Assembly (NCBI GenBank): GCA_017445925.1
Contig: JAFSRW010000022.1
Span: forward strand, 1 to 35,523
Reading direction: 5' to 3'
DNA: 35,523 nucleotides
Source: Bacteroidaceae bacterium
Lineage (GTDB): Bacteria; Bacteroidota; Bacteroidia; Bacteroidales; Bacteroidaceae
Position numbers and translations under genes: made by a program. Position 1 is the stretch's first letter, and every line of letters starts with the position of its first letter. This document shows, one piece after another, positions 24,656 to 31,868 of the stretch. The notes under the pieces are model-generated. The model saw only the letters and a program-made list of their open reading frames with translations, was not told where the DNA came from and ran no database searches.

Positions 24656-25996
24656 AAATTCAATATACAGCGTAACGGCTAAGCCGCGCAGCCAAAGAGT
24701 TCTTTGAAAATGTGATTAATTAAAGTTTGGTTTGGTCGGTAGTGGGACACGGCAAAAATTTGTTTCATAAGAAACGTGTTGACCATCAAGGACTTAAAAT
24801 TCGCCATGGAATAGTCCATCCCGCGTTCCTTCATCATGAGTTTTGAGACATTGAGTGAAGCAAATGATGCATTGAAGGCAAATTCGAGTTTCCACGGGTC
24901 TCTTGCCTGACAGTCCATCAGTCCTGTGAAGTTCTTCGCATCGCGATAGCAAAACTCTATCTGGAACCTGGTTCTGTAAAAATCCAGAACTTCCTCACCG
25001 GAGAGATTGGTGTCAATAGAGAAGAACAGTTTGTACTTGCCTCCAGGCATGACCCAGATGACGAGACGCACCTTGCACTTCAATGACTTTGAATAAGCCA
25101 GCAGCGTGTAAGCCTTTCCCATCAGTCCATCTATATTGAGCAGCTTCATCCTGTTCTTGTCAAGATGCCCATAGTCAATCTTCCCGTCAATCATCTTGGG
25201 CCTCCCAGGCTTTCCTGTCCTCTTGCCCTCATAGAGATAGCAGAGGTGGGCGTCGTCACGGAAACGACTGATGAGGTGGAAGCCGTATTTACGGATACCA
25301 TCGTAGAAGGTGCTGTTCGAGAAGAATGCATCTGCCACGATAAGATGGGACAGTTTGAGCAGTTCCTTGCTGTAGCGCTTGATGACACCGATGTAGTGCT
25401 TCGTGAGCGACTTGTTACGCATCTTCAGCTCAGAGGTGCCGGGAGTCTGATGGGCACGCAGCATCATGCAGTTGTGGGCATCGATGTCTATCAGCCCCAG
25501 TCCCATGATTTCTAGCCCGTGCTTCACGGCACTGGCACATCCCGACCAGAAACGACCGATATGTGGAGTCTTCTTGCCCGCCTTGCTGATGAAACTCGGA
25601 TCGATGGCAATAGCCTTGCGGCTACTTTCACCGAAGAAGCGAAGGGCAAAGGAGATGTTCAAGCGAAGCCAGTTGATGCACTTCAGTCGCTTGCGTCCGA
25701 AGTTCTGACGGTAGCACTGCTCACCATGCTTCCCGTACCTGCCCAACTGGGTGAAATTTATCTTTCCTGGTATAACCATGTATAAAAGTAGTACCTCGAT
25801 GATGATTTTCTCAAAACTTTTGCTTAACTTTGCACCGGAGTCTGAAATAGCCTCCTTGCATATCCCAACATATTGGTCGAGTGCCTCTGTAATTTTCGTC
25901 ATAACTCAGTATTGTAAGAGACTACTAAGTTACTGAAAATCAGGCACTTGACCAAATTTTATTAGTTGTATTTTGTTAATGTAACTCATTGAATTT
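24656..25996 (-). mobile_element. Probable insertion sequence around the IS4-type transposase; ends uncertain
   Basis: The transposase is flanked by AAATTCAAT at 24656-24664 and its complement ATTGAATTT at 25988-25996. These could be the inner parts of terminal inverted repeats, giving a 1341-bp element. The match is only nine AT-rich bases and no target duplication is seen, so the ends are tentative. Confidence 0.35.
24679..25902 (-). CDS. IS4-type DDE transposase
   Basis: 407 residues, uninterrupted. The catalytic triad is visible: D101 in KAIAIDPSFISKAGKKT, D191 in HLIVADAFFSNS and E316 in the Y-R-E-K type motif (Y309 to K323, FYRTRFQIEFCYRDAK). That motif is diagnostic of the IS4 superfamily. 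The N-terminal 90 residues (INFTQLGRYGKHGEQCYRQNF) fit the DNA-binding part. The gene looks intact and could be active. The IS name cannot be given without a database. Confidence 0.92.
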   Translation of the reverse strand: MTKITEALDQYVGICKEAISDSGAKLSKSFEKIIIEVLLLYMVIPGKINFTQLGRYGKHGEQCYRQNFGRKRLKCINWLRLNISFALRFFGESSRKAIAIDPSFISKAGKKTPHIGRFWSGCASAVKHGLEIMGLGLIDIDAHNCMMLRAHQTPGTSELKMRNKSLTKHYIGVIKRYSKELLKLSHLIVADAFFSNSTFYDGIRKYGFHLISRFRDDAHLCYLYEGKRTGKPGRPKMIDGKIDYGHLDKNRMKLLNIDGLMGKAYTLLAYSKSLKCKVRLVIWVMPGGKYKLFFSIDTNLSGEEVLDFYRTRFQIEFCYRDAKNFTGLMDCQARDPWKLEFAFNASFASLNVSKLMMKERGMDYSMANFKSLMVNTFLMKQIFAVSHYRPNQTLINHIFKELFGCAA

Positions 25997-26383
25997 CAGA
26001 TGATTAAATGTATATTTAACTAAGTGCTGAATTAAACCATTCAAATTTTATAGCCGTAAATTTTGTAGCTGTAACTTTTCACTGTAAATGATGATAATCG
26101 TGTGTTGTGTGTATTCAACTCCATAAATGTATTTTATTGAATACTAAAATCAGTAAAAATGTTTAATATAACAAACATTTTAAGAAATTTCTTTTTCGTA
26201 ATACCTTTTTTGGGTTCTTTTGGTTTGAAAATGGTATTCTATGAGTCAAGTTCGTGAGGCTTTTTCTATTTTACCTTCGGATATTTGTTAAAAGGCAAAT
26301 ATTTTTGCTGCTATGCTCATATTTTTAGCAAAAGATAATGATTTCTTCTGAAAAAACGTTATCTTTGCCCCAAATATATAATA
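25997..26383. other. AT-rich gene-free region between the IS and the HTH gene
   Basis: No coding sequence is supported here. The region is AT-rich. It holds a near-tandem repeat TAGCCGTAAATTTTG / TAGCTGTAACTTTTC followed by ACTGTAAATG (26051-26090). It also holds an inverted repeat TTTTGCT / AGCAAAA (26303-26309 and 26327-26333), and the HTH promoter at its right end. A 16-codon ORF at 26241-26291 (MSQVREAFSILPSDIC) has no recognisable relation and is not called. Confidence 0.6.
26360..26367 (+). promoter_or_regulatory. HTH gene promoter -7 box
   Basis: TATCTTTG followed by CCCC matches TAnnTTTG and lies 25 bp before the start at 26393. The inverted repeat TTTTGCT-N17-AGCAAAA ends 26 bp upstream and may be an operator. 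Confidence 0.6.
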
Positions 26384-26392
26384 ATGTATAGC

Positions 26393-26593
26393 ATGGAAGG
26401 TAAAGACTTAAACCGACTAAAAGTGGTGCTTGCAGAGAAGAAACGCACCAACAAGTGGTTAGCCGAGCAAATCGGTGTTGATCAAGCCACGGTGTCCAAA
26501 TGGTGTACCAACTCTGCACAACCTAACTTGGAGAATCTGATGGAAGTAGCCAAATGTCTTGAAGTTAACGTCAATGAACTTTTGCGAATGTAG
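26393..26593 (+). CDS. Cro/C1-type helix-turn-helix regulator
   Basis: A 66-residue single-domain DNA-binding protein of the HTH_3/Xre family. LNRLKVVLAEKKRTNKWLAEQIGVDQ and ATVSKWCTNSAQPNLENL form helices 1-4, with the recognition helix near QATVSKWC. VAKCLEVNVNELLRM is the usual end. The start could also be three codons earlier (ATG at 26384). It lies 52 bp before the RhuM gene on the same strand and is likely its regulator or co-transcribed partner. Confidence 0.88.
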   Translation: MEGKDLNRLKVVLAEKKRTNKWLAEQIGVDQATVSKWCTNSAQPNLENLMEVAKCLEVNVNELLRM

Positions 26594-26645
26594 TGAGGGA
26601 GTGGGAAGGGAGTAGCGTGGGCGTAGGATAGGCTGAAGACGAGAT

Positions 26646-27647
26646 ATGAGCGACGGAATAGAAAAGAGTAATGGTGAGATAATTATCTACCAGTCAGAAG
26701 ATGGTAAGATAAAACTAGATGTCAGGCTGGAGGACAAAACGGTCTGGCTGACAATAGACCAGATGGCAGAGATGTATGGGAAAGCCCGCTCTACCATCAA
26801 TGAGCATATACTGAATGCTTACAAGGAAAAAGAGATAGAAGAAACAAAGACTATGAGAAAAATCGGAAATTCCGATTTTTCTACTAAACCGACGAATTAT
26901 TATAACCTTGACGTTATCATCAGCGTTGGCTATCGTGTAAAGTCTATTGTGGGTACACGTTTCAGACAGTGGGCTACTGAGCGCTTAGCAGAATATATCA
27001 TCAAGGGGTTTACAATGGACGATGAACGACTGAAAAATCTTGGTGGTGGAGGCTACTGGAAGGAACTGTTAGAACGTATCCGAGATATCCGCTCTTCTGA
27101 GAAAGTGATGTATCGGCAGGTGCTCGACCTCTATGCGACAAGTGTTGACTACGATCCTCGTACAGATGCTTCGAAGGCGTTTTTCAAGATGGTGCAAAAC
27201 AAACTCCACTATGCGGCTTATGGGCATACGGCTGCCGAGGTAATCTACGACAGGGCAGATGCAGAGAAGCCATTTATGGGATTAACATCGTTCAAAGGTG
27301 AACTGCCCAGTATCAATGATATCAAGATTGCCAAGAATTACCTGACGGCTGATGAATTGAAGATACTGAACAACATCGTTTCCGGATATTTCGACTTTGC
27401 TGAGATTCAGGCTCTTCGTCACCGCCCAATGTTCATGGAGGACTATGTGCGCCAATTGGATAATATCCTTTCTGCCAATGGCGATGAGTTACTGGTGGGT
27501 TCTGGTACCGTATCTCACGAAGAAGCTATGGACAAAGCCCTGGCTGAATATCGGAAGTTTCAAGTGAAGACATTGTCGCCTGTAGAACAGGATTATTTGG
27601 AATCCATTAAAATGATAGAAAATAAGACTAAGAAGAAGGATAAATAA
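26646..27647 (+). CDS. RhuM-family protein
   Basis: 333 residues of the virulence RhuM family (PF13310-like), named after a Salmonella pathogenicity island gene. The N-terminal half holds a predicted DNA-binding region (VWLTIDQMAEMYGKARSTINEHI, residues 33-55). The family blocks KIGNSDFSTKPTNYYNLDVI (72-91) and GYRVKSIVGTRFRQWATERL (95-114) follow. The C-terminal half (KMVQNKLHYAAYGHTAAEVI, SPSINDI-like and DELKILNNIVSGYFDFAEIQA) is also typical. The molecular role is unknown; such genes are often found in mobile or restriction-modification islands. It is intact here, and a truncated relative follows. Confidence 0.9.
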   Translation: MSDGIEKSNGEIIIYQSEDGKIKLDVRLEDKTVWLTIDQMAEMYGKARSTINEHILNAYKEKEIEETKTMRKIGNSDFSTKPTNYYNLDVIISVGYRVKSIVGTRFRQWATERLAEYIIKGFTMDDERLKNLGGGGYWKELLERIRDIRSSEKVMYRQVLDLYATSVDYDPRTDASKAFFKMVQNKLHYAAYGHTAAEVIYDRADAEKPFMGLTSFKGELPSINDIKIAKNYLTADELKILNNIVSGYFDFAEIQALRHRPMFMEDYVRQLDNILSANGDELLVGSGTVSHEEAMDKALAEYRKFQVKTLSPVEQDYLESIKMIENKTKKKDK

Positions 27648-27674
27648 GTCAGGATTAAATGCGTTATACGAAAT

Positions 27675-27986
27675 TTGGACAAAGAGAATAAACTGATACT
27701 ATACAAGGATGATGAAGGCAAGGTGAATGTGAACGTGCGCTTTGCCGATGAAGACGTGTGGCTGACGCAGCAGCAACTGGCTGAAATCTACTGCACAACA
27801 AAACAGAATGTAAGTCAGCATATTGACAATATTTTGGCTGATGGTGAACTGGAGGAAAATCGAACTGTAAAGAATTTCTTGACAGTTCGTCAGGAGGGCA
27901 AACGTCAAGTGCAGCGAGATATAACCTATTACAATTTGGACATGATTATCGCCTTGGGCTACCGTATGCAGTCAATTAAATATTAA
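27675..27986 (+). pseudogene. Truncated RhuM-like paralogue
   Basis: 103 codons aligning with the first third of RhuM (VWLTQQQLAEIYCTTKQNVSQHI, YYNLDMIIALGYRMQS). After GYRMQS, where the intact gene continues with the RFRQWA block, the frame gives IKY and a stop. No remnant of the rest can be found before the next gene. The only in-frame start is TTG at 27675, 27 bp after the RhuM stop. The N-terminal domain could still be a stand-alone DNA-binding protein, but the abrupt end at a conserved motif favours a deletion remnant. Confidence 0.7.
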
Positions 27987-28031
27987 ACGATTTGTTCCGA
28001 TATTCGCATTAAAGAAATTAGTATTTGGTAT

Positions 28032-28925
28032 ATGATAGATAAGAACGAAATTACCCGTCGGTTGCAGGAATGGATCGATCAGATGGAGAGAAGCGGTAAG
28101 CACGTGAACCTAGATGACATAAACCGCCATCTGGGTGAAATCATGTATGCACAGAACGCTGTGCCAAAGCCGGATTTCAATGGATTCTCATCGGAGCAGA
28201 TGCACCAGATGCTTAACAGACCGTTAGAAGTGGGATGTCCAGTACAATTACGCCAGCTAACCGATGAGCAGATAGAGCAAATTCCCCTCATGCGACAGGC
28301 TCTACACATGATGAATGTGTTGAGCGAAAAGGAATTGAAACTCACGGCACAAGGGTATATACCTCCAAAGGTGGTAGCCGAACTCTACGAATTAGGGAGT
28401 CATAGCTGGAACTCTGACTGGTATAAACAGAAGATTGAACCGAAAACAGAAGAAGTGCAGGTACTCAGGGTCGTGTTGAAGGACTGCGGACTCATCAAGA
28501 CTCGTACTGGAAAGTTGTCGCTGACGGCCAAGGGGAAACGACTACTTGCTGACCATAACGAATTGATGCGGACGATAATTCTGTTCCTTTTCAGGGATTA
28601 TAACACAGGCTGGCTTGATTTGTATGAAGATAACGAAGTGGGTAATCTGGGACGACTGTATTCCTTATGGCTTCTGCATCACTATGGTGCGGATTGGCGC
28701 AACACATGGTTCTATGCTGATGAGTATAGCAAAGCATTCCCAATGCTAAATGCTGAACATGGGTATGAATATAGAGTATTCAACCGTCTGTTCCGTTTTA
28801 TAGGCCTTTGCGAGATAAACGAAAGCGATGAATTCAAGGGGAATAACTGGGGTAGAGAAGTCCATAAGACGGAATTAATCGACCTGATGTTTGCCTTTGA
28901 TGAGCCTCAATCAGCATACTGCTGA
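28032..28925 (+). CDS. Unrecognised protein with probable winged-helix segments
   Basis: 297 residues with no signal peptide or membrane segment. Visible parts: a charged helical N-terminus (residues 1-40), a helix-rich middle with SEKELKLTAQGYIPPKVVAELYELGSH, and a short segment VLKDCGLIKTRTGKLSLTAKGKRLL that looks like a winged-helix wing. The C-terminal half is aromatic and rich in Trp/Tyr (LYSLWLLHHYGADWRNTWFYADEYSKAF). The L-T-x-x-G-x-x-P-P-K-V pattern is also found in the C-terminal part of some pRiA4b ORF-3-like and related accessory proteins. That resemblance is from memory and weak. It follows the RhuM remnant after 45 bp. Confidence 0.6.
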   Translation: MIDKNEITRRLQEWIDQMERSGKHVNLDDINRHLGEIMYAQNAVPKPDFNGFSSEQMHQMLNRPLEVGCPVQLRQLTDEQIEQIPLMRQALHMMNVLSEKELKLTAQGYIPPKVVAELYELGSHSWNSDWYKQKIEPKTEEVQVLRVVLKDCGLIKTRTGKLSLTAKGKRLLADHNELMRTIILFLFRDYNTGWLDLYEDNEVGNLGRLYSLWLLHHYGADWRNTWFYADEYSKAFPMLNAEHGYEYRVFNRLFRFIGLCEINESDEFKGNNWGREVHKTELIDLMFAFDEPQSAYC

Positions 28926-29075
28926 TATGACAGCTGCTTGCTATCTTATCTGGTCAGCCATCTCTCCTAACGAAGAAGGGCGGGGAATTAGGCTTTTATC
29001 TTATTATGTATTATTTACGATATACTCTTATATGGTTTAGTGAAGTAAATTTCAAATTAGCGAATAGATACGAAT

Positions 29076-29795
29076 ATGGATTTCAAGGATAAAGTAGCCG
29101 TCATAACAGGCGGTGCACAGGGCATAGGACGCTGCATCGCCGAGGAGTTTCAGAAGGCAGGAGCCACGGTTTGTGTAATCGACAGGCAGCAAGGCAGCCA
29201 TTTTGTAGGTGACCTTGCCGACAAACGTATGTTGGAAGAGTTTGCAAAGGAAGTGATTGGGAAGCACGGTCATGTCGATTATCTCATCAACAACGCCCTT
29301 CCGCTGATGAAAGGCATCGCAGAGTGCAGTTATGAGGAGTTCCAGTATGCCCTGAGTGTGGGTGTGACGGCTCCGTTCTATCTCGCCAAACTCTTTGCTC
29401 CCCATTTTGCCGAAGGTGCATCTATCGTGAATATCTCCTCATCGCGCGACCGCATGAGTCAGCCTCAGACGGAAAGCTATACGGCAGCAAAGGGAGGAAT
29501 TGCCGCATTGACCCATGCCTTGGCAGTCAGTCTTGCTGGTAAGGTGCGTGTAAACAGCATCTCACCAGGATGGATTGACACAGCCTATACCGTCTATCAA
29601 GGTTTCGATGCTGTGCAACAGCCAGCTGGTCGTGTGGGCAATCCTTTGGATATTGCCAACATGGTTCTTTACCTTTGCTCCGACATGGCTGGTTTCATCA
29701 CGGGCGAAAACATCTGTATCGATGGCGGAATGACCCGTCAGATGATTTATCATGGCGACAATGGTTGGACGTTAAAACAGAAAGAAGGATTATGA
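29076..29795 (+). CDS. Short-chain dehydrogenase/reductase
   Basis: A 239-residue classical SDR. The NAD(P) loop is TGGAQGIG (11-18), followed by NNA at 72-74, the catalytic Ser in NISSS (119-123), and Tyr135/Lys139 in SYTAAKG. The end carries DMAGFITGENICIDGGM, normal for the family. The acidic D36 after beta-2 (VIDRQ) suggests NAD rather than NADP. The substrate is unknown. It is the first gene of a close-packed run, and its stop overlaps the next start by four bases (ATGA). Confidence 0.93.
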   Translation: MDFKDKVAVITGGAQGIGRCIAEEFQKAGATVCVIDRQQGSHFVGDLADKRMLEEFAKEVIGKHGHVDYLINNALPLMKGIAECSYEEFQYALSVGVTAPFYLAKLFAPHFAEGASIVNISSSRDRMSQPQTESYTAAKGGIAALTHALAVSLAGKVRVNSISPGWIDTAYTVYQGFDAVQQPAGRVGNPLDIANMVLYLCSDMAGFITGENICIDGGMTRQMIYHGDNGWTLKQKEGL

Positions 29796-30523
29796 AAAAA
29801 GGAATTGATTACAGAGAAGAGGCAATAGAATGCGTTAAGGATTCAGTCCTCCCGATACATCAGCAGATATACAGCAAGTATAATGGTGATTTTGACAGAA
29901 TCTATACGGAAGCGTACAATAACGATTCTTATACAGGAAAAGTCATCGTCCCTGGGAAAGTATATGAACTGAGTTATTTGGAATGTACGTGCCCTAAAGT
30001 GAAATGCGGGACGAGAAACTGTCCAGAACAATGCGAGTGTTCACGCCAGAGCATCTTATATATCCTGTCGCAACTAGAACCAGATAGTAACTTTGAAGTT
30101 CAGATAGTTAACACGATTCTCAGAGGTGGCGACCGTTGTACGTTCCGGATAATACGAGGTGCCGAAATGATACATCATGAGCCTGTCGAAATGAAAAGAC
30201 AGATAGCCATCTGCGGACTTGACTGTGAGAAGTGCGACGCATATATCGCTACGAAGAATGATGATCTGTCTCTTCGGGAAAAAACCGCAAAGCTTTGGTC
30301 AGAGTTGAATCAAACATCAATCCTTCCAGAACAAATCAACTGCGAAGGATGCCGTATGAATGGTGCTAAAACCTTGTTTTGCAGTTCGTTATGTGAGATT
30401 CGAAAATGTGCTGTAACCAAAAAGATGGAGACCTGTGGCTGCTGTCAAGAGAAAGACATCTGTACAAAAGTCTCCGTGATATGGCAGAACAACCCTCAGG
30501 CGAAAGAGAATCTGCAGAGGTAA
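29792..30523 (+). CDS. Cysteine-rich protein with C-terminal DUF3795 domain
   Basis: 243 residues in two cysteine-rich parts. Residues 1-125 carry C65, C67, C72, C77, C81 and C83 in ECTCPKVKCGTRNCPEQCEC, then a domain ending GGDRCTFRI. That part may be related to 4-vinyl-reductase-like ligand domains, which is a guess. Residues 136-230 fit DUF3795 (ICGLDCEKCDAYIAT, CEGCR, CSSLCEIRKCAVTKKMETCGCC). DUF3795 is thought to bind metal, with no known function. The start at 29792 overlaps the SDR stop (ATGA), implying coupled translation. An earlier in-frame start at 29675 lies inside the SDR gene and is rejected. Confidence 0.82.
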   Translation: MKKGIDYREEAIECVKDSVLPIHQQIYSKYNGDFDRIYTEAYNNDSYTGKVIVPGKVYELSYLECTCPKVKCGTRNCPEQCECSRQSILYILSQLEPDSNFEVQIVNTILRGGDRCTFRIIRGAEMIHHEPVEMKRQIAICGLDCEKCDAYIATKNDDLSLREKTAKLWSELNQTSILPEQINCEGCRMNGAKTLFCSSLCEIRKCAVTKKMETCGCCQEKDICTKVSVIWQNNPQAKENLQR

Positions 30524-30557
30524 AGACTAAATCAGCCAAGAGATAAGCAAACCAACT

Positions 30558-30989
30558 ATGCAGATTATCAGAACAACAACGACGGCAGACCGGGCAGGAG
30601 CCTATTATGTTCGCATTCAGGCAATGGCTCGGAAGCATCAGATTCCGCTTGACGTGGAGTTTGACGAACATGATACGCCTGACACCAAATACATCGTGAT
30701 TGTTGACGACTACCTGCCTATAGCAACCTGTCGTTTATACGCCATCGATGATGCAAAGGTTATGCTGGGGCGCATCGTTGTTTTGCCCGAATACCGTCGT
30801 CGGGGTATCGGAACAAAAGTTGTCAAAGAAGCAGAAGCGTGGGCAAGGGAATTGGGCTTCACAATAGCTGTCGTTGAGAGTCGCGACAACAAGATACCGT
30901 TTTATGAGTCGATGGGCTATGTGGCGGACCTTGACCGAAAGATAGAAGGTGAGACCTTCACCTGCTATAGAATGGAAAAGAATTTGTAA
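30558..30989 (+). CDS. GNAT family N-acetyltransferase
   Basis: A 143-residue acetyl-CoA-dependent acyltransferase. The acetyl-CoA loop is VLPEYRRRGIGTKVVKEAEAWA (R/Q-x-x-G-x-G), preceded by the strand AKVMLGRIVV and followed by PFYESMGYV, the usual motif B. The substrate is unknown. It lies 34 bp after the DUF3795 gene and 17 bp before the YCII gene. Confidence 0.93.
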   Translation: MQIIRTTTTADRAGAYYVRIQAMARKHQIPLDVEFDEHDTPDTKYIVIVDDYLPIATCRLYAIDDAKVMLGRIVVLPEYRRRGIGTKVVKEAEAWARELGFTIAVVESRDNKIPFYESMGYVADLDRKIEGETFTCYRMEKNL

Positions 30990-31006
30990 CCTATAAAAAT
31001 AAGATT

Positions 31007-31303
31007 ATGCAATTTGTGATAACAGCTTACGATGGAGAAGGAATGCTGGAGAAGAGAATGGAGGTACGTCCCCTGCACCTGGAAGGCATGGAGCGATTGA
31101 AGAAACACCTCATCGCGGCAGGAGGTCTGCTTGATGATGAAGGCAAACTGAAAGGGTCTGTACTCATCATGGAGTTTCAGAACCGCGAAGAAGTTGACGA
31201 ATATCTCGCCAACGAAATCTACGTGACGGAACATGTATGGGAGGAAATCATCGTAGAACACATGAACGTGGTCTATGCCCACGGAGAGCGAGTTGGCAAA
31301 TAA
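31007..31303 (+). CDS. YCII-family protein
   Basis: 98 residues with the YCII ferredoxin-like fold. RPLHLEGMERL holds the conserved His24, and SVLIMEFQNREEVDEYLANE has Asp64. The tail DPY-type block is replaced by NEIYVTEHVWEEI. Family members are small cytoplasmic enzymes or binding proteins of unknown role, often near oxidoreductases and acetyltransferases as here. Confidence 0.88.
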   Translation: MQFVITAYDGEGMLEKRMEVRPLHLEGMERLKKHLIAAGGLLDDEGKLKGSVLIMEFQNREEVDEYLANEIYVTEHVWEEIIVEHMNVVYAHGERVGK

Positions 31304-31341
31304 AGGACAATTACAAAAACAAGTTATAGATCAACACAATT

Positions 31342-31854
31342 ATGGATTTCATTGAATTAGCAAGAAGCAGGTACTCCTGCAAGAAGTTCGACTCGCGTCA
31401 GATTAGTAAGGAACAATTAGACAGCATTCTGGAGGCAGGACGCTTGGCTCCGACGGCAAAGAACCTACAGGAGCAACATGTCTACGTGGTGCAGTCGACA
31501 GAAGGACTGGTCAAAGTGGACACACTCACCCCGTGTCGATATGGTGCCCCGACCATGCTCATCGTGGCCTTCGATAAGAACAACGTATTTACCTATCCCG
31601 GTCAGAAGTACGACTCAGGCATTGAGGATGCCACCATCGTAACAACTCACATGATGCTCTGTGCCAAGAGTGTGGGTTTGGATAGTTGCTGGGTGAATTT
31701 CTTTGACCCCGACAAGATGGCCAAAGCTTTCCAGTTGCCGGAGAATGAAGAGATTCTGACCTGCTTGGCCCTAGGCTATCCGGCGGAAGGTGCAGGACCA
31801 TTGGCCAACCACAACAGCCGTAAGCCGATTGAGGAAACGGTAACTTACCTGTAA
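31342..31854 (+). CDS. Nitroreductase-family flavoprotein
   Basis: A 170-residue FMN-dependent oxidoreductase. RSRYSCKKFDSRQIS (8-22) is the N-terminal FMN-phosphate motif. GRLAPTAKNLQEQHVYVV follows, and the C-terminal ILTCLALGYPAEGAGP carries the second FMN site. Its compact size matches the shorter nitroreductases of anaerobes. Substrates may be quinones, nitroaromatics or flavins. It lies 38 bp after the YCII gene. Confidence 0.93.
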   Translation: MDFIELARSRYSCKKFDSRQISKEQLDSILEAGRLAPTAKNLQEQHVYVVQSTEGLVKVDTLTPCRYGAPTMLIVAFDKNNVFTYPGQKYDSGIEDATIVTTHMMLCAKSVGLDSCWVNFFDPDKMAKAFQLPENEEILTCLALGYPAEGAGPLANHNSRKPIEETVTYL

Positions 31855-31868
31855 GCAATACTTCACTT

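Noticed and set aside
26241-26291. 16-codon ORF (MSQVREAFSILPSDIC) in the gap before the HTH gene
   Set aside because: Too short, with no ribosome site or promoter in place and no known relative.
29675-29791. Earlier start of the DUF3795 protein
   Set aside because: It lies inside the SDR gene in another frame; the ATGA overlap start at 29792 is better.
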